A DNA stretch of 64,000 nt from contig NZ_CP047227.1 in the NCBI RefSeq assembly GCF_009867135.1, positions 1 through 64,000 of the forward strand. The letters run 5' to 3'. Made by a program: the position numbers and the translations under genes. Shown here piece after piece: positions 44,420 to 53,285 of the stretch. Below the pieces are notes generated by a model that was not told the origin of the DNA, did not search any database, and saw nothing but the letters and a program-made list of their open reading frames with translations. Each line of letters begins with the position of its first letter. The stretch's first letter is position 1. The stretch is from Moraxella osloensis. GTDB taxonomy: Bacteria; Pseudomonadota; Gammaproteobacteria; Pseudomonadales; Moraxellaceae.

Positions 44420-44706
44420 TCATGCAACAAAATCGGTTACAGTTCAGCCTGACTCGCATAGCAAAGCTAGTTGACGTATCAATATCGGGCTACTATGACT
44501 GGCTTAATCGTGGGATTAGCAAACGCAAACAGCACCATAATCGTTGTGAAATTTTAGTCAAATCAGCCCACATTGACACCAAAGAAAGCTATGGGCATGA
44601 ACGGCTACATCAATATCTAATCAGCCAAGGACATAATATTAGCCCCTACATGGTGCGTCATATTAAGCCAGAACATGGGATTTACTGCAAACGTCATAAG
44701 CGGTTT
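44420..44706 (+). pseudogene. IS3 OrfB, N-terminal part
   Basis: Reads FMQQNRLQFSLTRIAKLVDV and then SYGHERLHQYLISQGHNISP. The frame continues to YCKRHKRF, where the IS407-type element is inserted (duplication gttt). Removing that element joins KRHKRF to KVTTDSNNNKPVYPS at 45899. Confidence 0.88.
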
Positions 44707-44777
44707 TGTAACTCTCCCCTAAAATAAAACAGCTCAGACGTAGAATTTCTTATAAACTAACAATAAGGAGTTTTAGC

Positions 44778-45038
44778 ATGAGCAAGCGAATGACAGAAAG
44801 CCAGATCGTAGCGATCTTAAAAGAAGCCGATGCGGGTGTGCCAGTAAAAGAACTATGTCGTCAGCATGGCATAGCGAGCTCGACGTTTTACAAGTGGAAA
44901 GCCAAATACGGTGGCATGGAAGCCTCTGACGTTAAACGATTAAAAGAACTCGAAGAAGAAAACCGCAGGCTCAAGCAAATGTATGCTGAACTCAGCTTAA
45001 AATCTCAACTGCAGGCAGAAATCATAAAAAAGCTATAG
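44778..45038 (+). CDS. IS407-type IS3 OrfA
   Basis: 86-aa HTH_Tnp_1 protein: RMTESQIVAILKEADAGVPV, CRQHGIASSTFYKWKAKYGG, then a leucine-zipper-like tail. GGAG lies upstream. It ends at the start of orfB, where the -1 shift normally occurs. Confidence 0.93.
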   Translation: MSKRMTESQIVAILKEADAGVPVKELCRQHGIASSTFYKWKAKYGGMEASDVKRLKELEEENRRLKQMYAELSLKSQLQAEIIKKL

Positions 45039-45853
45039 TGCCTGTAGTCGAGCGTAAAGCATTAGCACAACAACTACAGGCACAGCATGATATCAGCATT
45101 GTGGTTAGCTGTCAGATTGTCTGTATCAGCCGAACTGCTTACTACTATGAGCCTAAACTTAACGATGACAAGTCTATCGTTGATAAGCTTACTGAACTCA
45201 CTGACAAGCATACCCGCTGGGGATTTCCAAAGTGCTATAAGCGGCTACGTAAACTTGGGTATGTCTGGAACCATAAGCGCGTATATCGGGTCTATACAGC
45301 GATGAAACTTAATCTGCGTCGCAAAGCCAAACGGCGACTGCCTGCACGTGCTCCCGAGCCACTGACAGTGCCAAATAGCTTAGGCCATACTTGGTCAATG
45401 GACTTTATGAGTGACAAGCTGCATAACAATATCCGCTTTCGCACTTTCAATGTTATTGATGATTATAACCGTGAACTATTAGGCATTGATATTGGTACCA
45501 GTATACCGTCACTACGAGTGATTCGCTATTTAGATCAGTTAGCCCAGTGCCATGGCTATCCTAACAAGATTCGTGTTGATAATGGCAGTGAGTTTACCTC
45601 TAGTATATTCACTGATTGGGCGGCGGCTAACAACATCTTGATTGAGTATATCAAGCCTGGCTGCCCATACCAAAATGCGTATATTGAACGATTTAATCGT
45701 AGCTACCGAAATGAGGTGTTAGATTGCTATCTGTTCAATAATTTAAATGAGGTTAGACAATTAACCGATGAATGGATCAATGTTTATAACCATGAACGAC
45801 CGCATGATTCATTGGGTAATATGACACCTGCTGAGTTTAAACAGGTGGCTTAA
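45038..45853 (+). CDS. IS407-type IS3 OrfB
   Basis: 271-aa integrase-type protein. DDE residues in HTWSMDFMSDKL (D), IRVDNGSEFTS (D) and AYIERFNRSYRNEVLD (E). The ending NHERPHDSLGNMTPAEF is typical of this group. The GTG frame start overlaps orfA by one base. The element appears intact. Confidence 0.93.
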   Translation: MPVVERKALAQQLQAQHDISIVVSCQIVCISRTAYYYEPKLNDDKSIVDKLTELTDKHTRWGFPKCYKRLRKLGYVWNHKRVYRVYTAMKLNLRRKAKRRLPARAPEPLTVPNSLGHTWSMDFMSDKLHNNIRFRTFNVIDDYNRELLGIDIGTSIPSLRVIRYLDQLAQCHGYPNKIRVDNGSEFTSSIFTDWAAANNILIEYIKPGCPYQNAYIERFNRSYRNEVLDCYLFNNLNEVRQLTDEWINVYNHERPHDSLGNMTPAEFKQVA

Positions 45854-45974
45854 TGTTTCTACTTTGATGTTGTTTTAAGTTTGGGGTATTTACAGTTTAA
45901 AGTTACCACCGACTCAAACAACAACAAACCTGTGTATCCAAGTTTGCTAGAACAGCAATTTGACGTGGTAGCTC

Positions 45975-46010
45975 CTAACATCGAAAAGATTCTTGCGGAG
46001 CAGTGCTCCT
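45975..46010 (+). repeat. Small insertion with palindrome (site h)
   Basis: GGAGCAGTGCTCC (45997-46009) is a perfect palindrome with the same GCAGTGC centre as the other elements. It lies in an insertion replacing the residues before the first catalytic aspartate. Its flanking sequence differs from the other sites, so kinship is uncertain. Confidence 0.45.
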
Positions 46011-46290
46011 CAGGTCAGCGACATTACCTATATTTCGACAAATGAAGGCTGGGTGTACTTGACAGCGGTCAAAGACCTGTATAGCAAGCAAAGAGATTGT
46101 AGGCTATGCTTTAAACAAGCGAATGGCAGCGGATTTAGTGTGCCAAGCGTTGAATAATGCCATCAGGTATAAACGCCCTGCAAAAGGATTAATTGTACAT
46201 TCTGACCGAGGTAGCCAGTATTGCAGTCATCAATACCGCCAAATCATTCAAAAGCATGGTTTTGCTGGTTCTATGAGCCGAAAAGGTACT

Positions 46291-46350
46291 CAGGCATAGC
46301 CTTCGCCTTGCACTCGGGCAAAGCAGTGCTTTGCTATTCCTCGTTCATGC
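46291..46350 (-). repeat. Palindromic element (site c), long form
   Basis: On the complement it runs ATAGCAAAGCACTGCTTTGC, then GCAAGGCGAAGGCTATGCC. The core GCAAAGCAGTGCTTTGC (46318-46334) is a perfect palindrome in which both arms changed together relative to site b. It splits SMSRKG from YDNAPIESF, antisense to the gene. Site f splits the same motif in another IS3. Confidence 0.85.
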
Positions 46351-46381
46351 TATGATAATGCCCCTATTGAGAGCTTCTTGG

Positions 46382-46402
46382 GTGAGAAACACTGCTTCGC
46401 AA
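46382..46402 (+). repeat. Short palindromic insertion (site d)
   Basis: GTGAGAAACACTGCTTCGCA replaces residues between ESFLG and KNELVY. It is in frame, encoding GEKHCFAR. It is the same short form as at sites a and e. Confidence 0.7.
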
Positions 46403-46623
46403 GAAAAAACGAGCTGGTTTACTATAAAATTTATGAAACTCGTCAGCAAGCCATCGTTGATGTGACAAGGTACATTGAGATTTTTTACAACCGTCAACGA
46501 ATACAAAAAGGGTTAGGATTTAAGTCACCTGCGGGGGTTTTCAGGACTTTTATCGTCAGGCTGCTTGACATAATCTACCAAGTGTTTTTCTCCGTTGTTG
46601 ACAGCAGGGGTCATTATATTATT

Positions 46624-47598
46624 TTACATTTCTAGGGTATATTGCCAAACTCTTTTGAGGCCAATGCTTGTTTCCCTTTTATAGGATGTGCACATTGGCA
46701 ATACAATATTGATCATTCCACGACTAGTTTGATATTGTCCCTCTTTCCACCAATAATATGCATGACCTACAACTTGGGCTTTAGTTGATAAAGGACAAAG
46801 ATAAATATTATGTTTTAAATTTTGTTCTTTAAAATGTATTATTTCTACAATTTTTTGAATTTGTTTTGCAGTTGAAAATGGATCATTTGCAGGTGCAAAA
46901 AATTTTCGAGTAGTTAGATCATTATTTTTAATGGGTATAATATTACTAGATCTATATGCACTTTGTTGGAACATATCCGCACTTAATGATGGAAATGCAT
47001 AAAGGGGATAAAATGTGGCACCTTCATAATCGTTTACAACTTGTGACATTAGGTCATGATCAAAACCAATTGACATTATTAGTGAATCTTTAGCATTAGT
47101 TGTTGATGTGATAGCTGTTCCATATAAAGTTCTAACTTCGTTAGCGGCCACACTAAAGTGAGTTTTTTCATTATCAATATATTGTATTGGTTCAGAATAT
47201 AGAACATTTATTTTTTTAGCTCCCAAATGACCTAAAGCAATTATCAATAAAGCCAAAACATTTCTCATAAAACCAGTACTATCAATACATATTTTACAGG
47301 TTTCAATATCTTCTATATGTATGCTTGATATTAACAAATGAACTTGAGACTCTTCGCTAAGTTCTGTTGGTTTTACGGTTGATGTAGCACATATCTCTAT
47401 TAATTCATCTTCTGAAAATCTATATTCTGGATGAATTAACCAGTACTTTTGAGAACTGTCAATTTTATCAAAAACATCTTTTACTCTATCGCTAGTATTA
47501 AAGGCTGATATAAAAATATCAAAAGGTGCTGAATTAATAGGATAGTTTTCTGTTAATAGCTGTTCACGATAGAAAATATCATAGTCAATGGTACTCAA
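46624..47598 (-). CDS. Unassigned 324-aa protein of the MTase/PRTase/ATPase cassette
   Basis: Last gene of the four-gene cassette. A TTG start overlaps the ATPase stop (TTGA) with AAGGG upstream, so it is translationally coupled. I do not recognise the family. It opens YDIFYREQLLTENY and has an alternating beta-alpha pattern. The region ICIDSTGFMRNVLALLII, then INVLYSEPIQY and ANEVRTLYG looks like a Rossmann-type nucleotide or ligand fold. There are no membrane segments. Its fixed place beside the ATPase suggests it is the effector or sensor of the same system; inference. Confidence 0.7.
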   Translation of the reverse strand: MSTIDYDIFYREQLLTENYPINSAPFDIFISAFNTSDRVKDVFDKIDSSQKYWLIHPEYRFSEDELIEICATSTVKPTELSEESQVHLLISSIHIEDIETCKICIDSTGFMRNVLALLIIALGHLGAKKINVLYSEPIQYIDNEKTHFSVAANEVRTLYGTAITSTTNAKDSLIMSIGFDHDLMSQVVNDYEGATFYPLYAFPSLSADMFQQSAYRSSNIIPIKNNDLTTRKFFAPANDPFSTAKQIQKIVEIIHFKEQNLKHNIYLCPLSTKAQVVGHAYYWWKEGQYQTSRGMINIVLPMCTSYKRETSIGLKRVWQYTLEM

Positions 47599-49613
47599 AA
47601 TGGTAATTTCCCTTGCTCAGGTAGCTTAGTGTTAAGATTTACATTTTCCCTATCTTCAGGGTCATTTTTTTCAATACGTATAGTATTCCATTTTCGTTTA
47701 ACTCTATTTAAATGTTCATCAAAACTCGTGTCTTCAGGATTGAATATAGAATCTAGAATTTCCTTATTTAAAGTTAAATCACCTCTATAGCCTACTGGTA
47801 AGTTCCAAAGGGGGGATAACATTGGATTTAACTTAATAAGTTTATGTAATTGTTTCGAATTCCTATCAGATCTTGCAATGGGCATTTCTTGTATGAGAGA
47901 AAACTCTACAGCAAGATTATAAACTGCTTTTGCTTCTTCGCTTAGATCATCTTCCTTAAAACTGGCTGCTAATGGAGAGCTCTCAGGAATGTTAAGTGCA
48001 TATCTAGCTGTTGCTAGATATGCAGCAAATTTAAACATAGCTTTTTTTGCTTTATCACTCATAGAACCATAACTGGAGTCTTCTTCAGCAAAATATTTAG
48101 CAGCTTGATTAATTGCTTTAGATTGAGTCTCAATATCTATACTCTCTTGAGAATAAAAGCTTTTCCCTTCAAAAGACAAAAGTTCATAAATTTTGTTTAA
48201 TATATTTAAGACATTTCTAGGGTTTCCTGAAGACATCTTAAAAATTGTTTCAAAACCTGCATATGGAATATTAGATTTATATCGAGCATCTAAACAAATT
48301 TGTGCGAATAAATCCGATTTATAATGGTTAAATGATGTACTATATTTTCCAGGTTGACGTAGATTTTTATCTCTATATGCCAAGCTTTCTTCACGTATAA
48401 GACTTGCGATTTCTAAGAAATTATTGCTATTTTTACGTTCTTTGCAAAACCTTAAAATATTTAGTTTCTTTAGGATAACTTCATCTATATCATCACAGAG
48501 TATAGAAAAAGTTGGTTCCGCATATTGACGAAAATCACTAGGAAAACTTCTGATAAAATTTTCTTTTGTCAATTTTAATATTTTATTAACAGGAAGTTTT
48601 AAATAATTTATTGCACCCTCAAGTAAGTTATTTGTATCAAGAGAATCAAATAATTGATTCGCATTTATTTTAACTTGAATATTGGGGTTGTTATAAAGAC
48701 GATTTACAATGAAATTATTTATAAAATGCTTTGTATCTTGACTCATTAGAATTTCATCTAAATTGACTTTTAGAAATTCGTGACCACTTAAGTTATTTTC
48801 ATTTACACCAGTAATTGATTGTGTTCGAACTCCGTTCGGTCTTGTAGCAATTCTAAAAGATACAAAAGAGTTGGCCATTCTTACAAAATTATTAAAAATA
48901 CTTTGATAGGCTGTATCCAGATTTTCAAATTCATCAATAAGAAAAACTAAAGGAAATTCTGATAGGTCTGATGACCATACATTAATTGCTGACTTAATAA
49001 AGCTAAATAGGTTATCTATTAATATTATTGATTCAAAAATATTAGTATTTTTTATAAATACAAATTTATTTAAGCTTTTATCAATTAAAACTCGATTTTC
49101 AAAAATCCATTCTTGTAAATCATTTAAATTGTCAATATGATTTAAAGAATCAACTCTAATACTCTTATGGATTTCATTTATAAAATCTTTATCGTTACAA
49201 ACTAGATCTGGCGTAGTTTTTTTAATATCAATGAGAGATTCAACTACTGCTTCAAATAAAGTTAATTCGATATATCCTTGAAAGATTATTTTTTTAAGAT
49301 CAGCGGGTAGAGTATCGAATTTTGAAGCTCCGAAATGATTACATCTATAAAAAATTGTTAGAGCACCAAGCTGTTTTAATACTTCTAAACCTGTAAGGTT
49401 ACTTCGACGCTGCCTAGCAACTAGATAAGAGTAATACCTAAGGATATGAGTTTTCCCCGATCCTTTTCCTCCAAAAATGTATTTTGGAGTTGCTCCAGGT
49501 AGATCTAGAATTGAAGATTTTATATCATATTCAAAATCAACCCATAAATGATTTATTTGCTCATCTGTGTATTCGGCGGCACGTAGTGAACCGAAAGGAT
49601 TTACAGCATTCAT
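47595..49613 (-). CDS. ORC/CDC6-like AAA ATPase of the cassette
   Basis: A 672-aa protein from ATG 49613, which has GAGG six bases upstream and directly follows the preceding stop. An upstream in-frame start at 49727 would overlap the PRTase gene by 107 bp. Walker A is GGKGSGKTHIL (about residues 47-57). Walker B is LVFLIDEFENLD (about 224-235), followed by a sensor-like FRIATRPNGVR. The long C-terminal region includes SGNPRNVLNILNKIYELL, like the lid helix of ORC/CDC6 or STAND-type ATPases. It probably senses or remodels nucleic acid or a protein partner. Confidence 0.8.
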   Translation of the reverse strand: MNAVNPFGSLRAAEYTDEQINHLWVDFEYDIKSSILDLPGATPKYIFGGKGSGKTHILRYYSYLVARQRRSNLTGLEVLKQLGALTIFYRCNHFGASKFDTLPADLKKIIFQGYIELTLFEAVVESLIDIKKTTPDLVCNDKDFINEIHKSIRVDSLNHIDNLNDLQEWIFENRVLIDKSLNKFVFIKNTNIFESIILIDNLFSFIKSAINVWSSDLSEFPLVFLIDEFENLDTAYQSIFNNFVRMANSFVSFRIATRPNGVRTQSITGVNENNLSGHEFLKVNLDEILMSQDTKHFINNFIVNRLYNNPNIQVKINANQLFDSLDTNNLLEGAINYLKLPVNKILKLTKENFIRSFPSDFRQYAEPTFSILCDDIDEVILKKLNILRFCKERKNSNNFLEIASLIREESLAYRDKNLRQPGKYSTSFNHYKSDLFAQICLDARYKSNIPYAGFETIFKMSSGNPRNVLNILNKIYELLSFEGKSFYSQESIDIETQSKAINQAAKYFAEEDSSYGSMSDKAKKAMFKFAAYLATARYALNIPESSPLAASFKEDDLSEEAKAVYNLAVEFSLIQEMPIARSDRNSKQLHKLIKLNPMLSPLWNLPVGYRGDLTLNKEILDSIFNPEDTSFDEHLNRVKRKWNTIRIEKNDPEDRENVNLNTKLPEQGKLPF

Positions 49614-49620
49614 AAGTACC

Positions 49621-50607
49621 TCAAGAATATATTTTGCTATATCTAGCAAAAATTGGTGTCCAATAAATTGGGTGCTTTGCCCAAAATATTGGTAAGGTAT
49701 TGTCAGGGGTGTTATATGAAAATCCAATCATTAGTTGGCAATCTTTATACCCTAGTTTGTGTGGATCTTGAAAATTCAAATAAGTAGCATAGTAATTACA
49801 AAATTTCTTAAGCTTTCTACGACTAGGCCTTTTTAATAACTTAAAATTTCTAGATTTTTTCCCGAAAGCTTTATATGTGTCATCTAAATGAAATAGGCAG
49901 TGGGCATTACCATTGAACATATCCGATTTGTTTAGCGCTTCTAAACCAATAGTTGTTGCGAAAAGACACATGAATTGAAGCTTTATAGATGGGTTAGTGC
50001 TTCTAATTTGAGCTAAACGATCTTTTAGATAGTCTGATATTTGGGTTCCAGAGGCTACAAGATCATCAAAAAAAATATATCTATTAATAGATGAGGAATG
50101 TGGATATAGATTATTTGAGTTTTGATCTTTATAGAATGCCCCGTAGAAATCTGAAAATCTTTCTTTAGATAGATTATTCATTTGCCTAAAATAATATAGT
50201 AGGTGTGCTCCACTTTCAGAAGGATTACCAGCTCCAATGAATAGTGTTTTTTTTATTTCATCGTTTAAACAATTATTGATCAAGTAATTATTAGTAGTGT
50301 CATTATTGTTTCTGCGTATTTCTTGTTTTAATGGAATAATAAACTGCTCTTCATAACATGCTTTTAGCATTTCTCGAATCGTTGAATTACCAAAATAGAT
50401 AAAATGCGTGAGAAGATGTAGTGCCAAGAGATGCTCTTCTTCTTTTGAAAAACAGCTACCAGTAAAATTTTTCAGCCATTCTTCGATTTCTGGCCATTTT
50501 TTGTCATCATCCCAAGCATGAGAACTTAGCTTCATAAGTTGAATTTTATAGTTATCTAATTTAGATTGAAAATCGTGTCTCAACTTATTTTCCTTTATAA
50601 ATAACAA
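49621..50607 (-). CDS. Phosphoribosyltransferase-like protein of the cassette
   Basis: A 328-aa protein. RYIFFDDLVASGTQISDYL (about residues 176-194) fits the PRPP-binding loop of type I phosphoribosyltransferases (hydrophobics, D-D, x-x-x-S-G-T). Upstream, LFIGAGNPSESGAHLLYYFR may be the PPi-loop region. There is a helical N-terminal extension of about 120 aa. PRTase-like domains of this kind occur in bacterial conflict loci, where their substrate is unknown. It is followed without a gap by the ATPase gene. Very AT-rich. Confidence 0.75.
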   Translation of the reverse strand: MLFIKENKLRHDFQSKLDNYKIQLMKLSSHAWDDDKKWPEIEEWLKNFTGSCFSKEEEHLLALHLLTHFIYFGNSTIREMLKACYEEQFIIPLKQEIRRNNNDTTNNYLINNCLNDEIKKTLFIGAGNPSESGAHLLYYFRQMNNLSKERFSDFYGAFYKDQNSNNLYPHSSSINRYIFFDDLVASGTQISDYLKDRLAQIRSTNPSIKLQFMCLFATTIGLEALNKSDMFNGNAHCLFHLDDTYKAFGKKSRNFKLLKRPSRRKLKKFCNYYATYLNFQDPHKLGYKDCQLMIGFSYNTPDNTLPIFWAKHPIYWTPIFARYSKIYS

Positions 50608-50729
50608 TTTTTAACGACAATAGTTAAACTGAGAATTTAATAACTCTAAAGAAAGGTTATTACAATTTAACTTTACTATATTAGCTTACTCCATTTTTTA
50701 TTTAATTAAAATATAATTCAACTATATGA

Positions 50730-52151
50730 TTATGTAGGCTTTTCAAAAATCAACACAGTTTCTCTGGAAATTATTGAAGCAGTGCGATTTCGCTTAATCA
50801 TTAACCCTCTTGACTTAATATCATCTACTAGAATTAGCTTTAAGTTTAAACCATATTTTTTAAAGCAATAAGTCATAAACTCATCATTTCTCAAAGTTTC
50901 ACCACATACTTGGTTGTTACCTAAGATGAAGATGATACGTCCACTAGGGGCTATAATACGTGAAAGCTCCTTCGCCACTTGTTCCATTTCAATAAGATAC
51001 TTTTGAGTTATTCTAGCTCTACTGTTGTTAGTTTTAGCTATCCTTTCAATTAGATTATTATAAGTTTTGGGTAGATTACCTTCCTCTAGACATAATAGTT
51101 CTGTTATTAAATGTTCTCTGCCTATAGATTTTTCTTCTAAAGATCTTAATCCTTTAGGTGGAACAAAGCTTAACCAATTCAATGAAAGGCTAGACGATCT
51201 TATATACTTTTGTGCACTTCCATATGGCGGGGACGTGATAATTAGTGGTATTGAATTATCTGGCATCCGTGTAGTTAAATCAGAGTTGGTAAAGATGTTT
51301 CTTGCATCGTTACCTACATTTTTAGCAACAACTCTTTCACGATATTTCTCATTTGTTTGCTTGATGCGCTCAATATTTGAATTTACAACACTACGAAACT
51401 CATCTATTACATTAAGGCCTTTGATCCAATCCAATCTTTTTCGAATTCGATCATTAGTAGCATCTGAAAAAGATTCTTTTGTTTTTAAACGAACAGGTAC
51501 ACTAATTGCTGGATCGGCATAGCTAATCTTTTTTGCTAAAGATGAAAAGCAAATCTTGAAGAAGTCCTTCTCATCTGTAACTTCAATTTCATTAATAGCT
51601 CTTAAAATAATTTCTAATTTTTTTTTGTGCTCAGGTGAATACCATAAGTGTTGATTAACTACATCAATAGGTGGAGCAGTTCTATATTTCTTAGCTTTAA
51701 TTAGAATATTTTCTGCTGTCTCTGTTAATTTTTTTACAGAATATGGGGTTGTTTTTACTTTTGCTAATAATAATGCAAAAGGATTTGCATCTGCTACTAA
51801 CGGAAGAAAGCCCTGAATAGATGCTTCTAAGGCAACTGTACCTGAGCCACAGAAGGGGTCTAATACAATTTTATGTTTCAAATTGCTATGAGCTTTCAAG
51901 AAGAAGTAAATTATATGTGGTAGTAGCTTTGCTGGGTAGGGATGAATCTGGTGTGTTAATTGATCCCCTGCTTTTAGCCAAAATACAAGTTTTCTAAAAT
52001 CAACATTTATAGGCATATCGTTGATTGAAAATTCAGAAATCATTTCATTAAGAATTTTTTGGATGTCATCATCTACAGGGTGAGAATCTCGACAAAAATC
52101 AATTTTCAAGTTGTCACAGGTTATGTATCTGTTGATATTTAACTCACCCAT
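50730..52151 (-). CDS. DNA methyltransferase (N4-cytosine/N6-adenine type) of the cassette
   Basis: A 473-aa amino-methyltransferase. The SAM-binding motif I is VLDPFCGSGTVALEA (residues 96-110), preceded by HQIHPYPAKLLP. The catalytic motif IV is TSPPYGSAQ (306-314), and SPPY is most often seen in m4C enzymes. GRIIFILGNN follows. Motif order I then IV. The first gene of the cassette, 122 bp upstream of the PRTase-like gene. No restriction endonuclease is recognisable nearby, so it either marks self DNA for the cassette or is a solitary modifier. Confidence 0.85.
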   Translation of the reverse strand: MGELNINRYITCDNLKIDFCRDSHPVDDDIQKILNEMISEFSINDMPINVDFRKLVFWLKAGDQLTHQIHPYPAKLLPHIIYFFLKAHSNLKHKIVLDPFCGSGTVALEASIQGFLPLVADANPFALLLAKVKTTPYSVKKLTETAENILIKAKKYRTAPPIDVVNQHLWYSPEHKKKLEIILRAINEIEVTDEKDFFKICFSSLAKKISYADPAISVPVRLKTKESFSDATNDRIRKRLDWIKGLNVIDEFRSVVNSNIERIKQTNEKYRERVVAKNVGNDARNIFTNSDLTTRMPDNSIPLIITSPPYGSAQKYIRSSSLSLNWLSFVPPKGLRSLEEKSIGREHLITELLCLEEGNLPKTYNNLIERIAKTNNSRARITQKYLIEMEQVAKELSRIIAPSGRIIFILGNNQVCGETLRNDEFMTYCFKKYGLNLKLILVDDIKSRGLMIKRNRTASIISRETVLIFEKPT

Positions 52152-52350
52152 TTAAAAGATCAAACCTCATGAATTTTAAAGAAATCTAGCTTGGCTGAGA
52201 GCATCTTAAATTATTAATTATATTTCGGCAACAGAATCTTATTTAACACTTTCTATATATGAAATGTCAGTTTTTATCACAACTAATAAAAACACTAGAA
52301 TGAATAGCCACCAAAATTCTAGACACATTTAGCCATCTGTTGATGTAAGG

Positions 52351-52971
52351 TACTCCCCAATGTCTAGACCAAATTATTATAAAATTAAGATAGAATTGGG
52401 TTGATAAAACATAGGATTAACCGAACTATTGTTTAAATAAACCTGTGCAAGGGTATTAAATCTAAGCGACTGATGTAACCGCTCATAATTGTAAAACTCA
52501 AAATAGTCTTTCAAACCAACTCTAGCTTGGTTAACCGTATCAAACTGGTGTAAATACACGCATTCGTATTCTACTGATCGCCACAGTCTTTCTACAGAAA
52601 TATTATCAAGTGCCCTGCCACGACCGTCCATAATGGTGGCAATGCCCAAATCGATGACTTGCCCCAGTTGCCGATGCGGTTCATCGATAGTGGCTTGCTG
52701 GGCTTGTTCATTGTCTTGCTGTTTGGTATTAAAGGCACTGGGTATGACAGCCAAGGCTTGCTTTTTCTAGTTGCTAATTTGGGTGGCATGAACGCCATAT
52801 TCTGCAGTCAGCTCATTGATTGTTTTTTCCTCTTTGATGGCTTCAATGGCAATTTTGCTTTTAAACTCAGCGTTATGACGTTTACGAACTTTTGTCATTA
52901 GATAGACCTCTTTTTCTAAAGGTTATTCTATCTTATTTACTACGATTTTTTGGTCTAGTTTTTGGGGAGTA
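52351..52971 (-). mobile_element. Internally deleted IS3 element (621 bp)
   Basis: The ends TACTCCCCAATGTCTAGACC and, inverted, TACTCCCCAAAAACTAGACC are well conserved. In between, only the start of orfA and the end of orfB remain. It would be mobilisable only in trans. No target duplication was seen. Confidence 0.85.
52377..52899 (-). pseudogene. IS3 transposase remnant (orfA start fused to orfB end)
   Basis: From 52899 the minus strand reads MTKVRKRHNAEFKSKIAIEA, then ELTAEYGVHATQ, and a TAG replaces the usual W. KKQALAVIPSAFNTKQQ follows, then a jump to orfB (IATIMDGRGRALDNISVERL, FYNYERLHQSLRFNT). The central integrase domain is missing. Confidence 0.85.
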
Positions 52972-53190
52972 TTATAATGAGTCATTTCATATTCTAAAGG
53001 GGAACGTTAACCAATGGAACCATATCTGCGTTTAGAATTATAAAACATCTCAATATATTCAAAAATATCTCACCTAGCAGATGTTCTTGTTAGATATATT
53101 TTTTTCTTAATTCTTTCTCTTTTTAATAGTTGGAAAAAACTCTCGGCAACGGCATTATCATGACAGTGAACTGTACTGGAATTGTCGGCG
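52972..53190 (-). pseudogene. IS3 OrfB C-terminal remnant
   Basis: The complement can be read in shifting frames as CHDNAVAESFFQLLKRERIK, IFEYIEMFYNSKRRYGS and SPLEYEMTHYN, the standard end of an IS3 orfB. Several frame and stop changes. It directly abuts the 621-bp element. Confidence 0.75.
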
Positions 53191-53285
53191 ACAGATTATC
53201 TTGAGTCACGCAGCATAGCTTGACGGAATTAATGAATAATAGTAGATATTTTCTGCGTCAATAGGCGACAAATATCCGTTAGTAG

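Larger units (their letters stand above)
44707..45894 (+). mobile_element. IS3-family element, IS407-type, nested
   Basis: 1188 bp with TGTAA...TTACA ends and a 4-bp target duplication gttt (44703-44706 and 45895-45898). It holds intact orfA and orfB. It is inserted in the decayed IS3 and so is younger than it. Confidence 0.92.
43995..46606 (+). mobile_element. Decayed IS3-family element with nested IS and small insertions
   Basis: The left end TGCTGAAAAAAACGGAC is inverted at the right (complement TGCTGTCAACAACGGAG). Inside are an orfA with a stop, an orfB in several frames, a complete IS407-type element (44707-45894), and four short insertions (44346-44400, 45975-46010, 46291-46350, 46382-46402). 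A further 11-bp insertion lies near the orfB end (about 46535-46545). No target duplication was seen. Confidence 0.85.
45899..46629 (+). pseudogene. IS3 OrfB, remainder, with several insertions
   Basis: Continues as KVTTDSNNNKPVYPSLLEQQ, then FDVVAPN, where the first catalytic block (VWSGDITY expected) is disrupted. ITYISTNEGWVYLTAVKDLY follows, a 4-bp insertion shifts the frame, and EIVGYALNKRMAADLVCQAL, VHSDRGSQYC and SMSRKG follow. The second palindromic element interrupts next, then YDNAPIESFLGE, another short insertion, RKNELVYYKIYETRQQA, and KGLGFKSPAG near the end. Strongly decayed. Confidence 0.85.

Noticed and set aside
50730..52151. Possibility that the methyltransferase is part of a classical restriction-modification system
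   Set aside because: No PD-(D/E)XK, HNH or Type I/III restriction subunit is recognisable beside it. The PD-(D/E)XK pseudogene at 16.9-26.6 kb is far away and belongs to another family.
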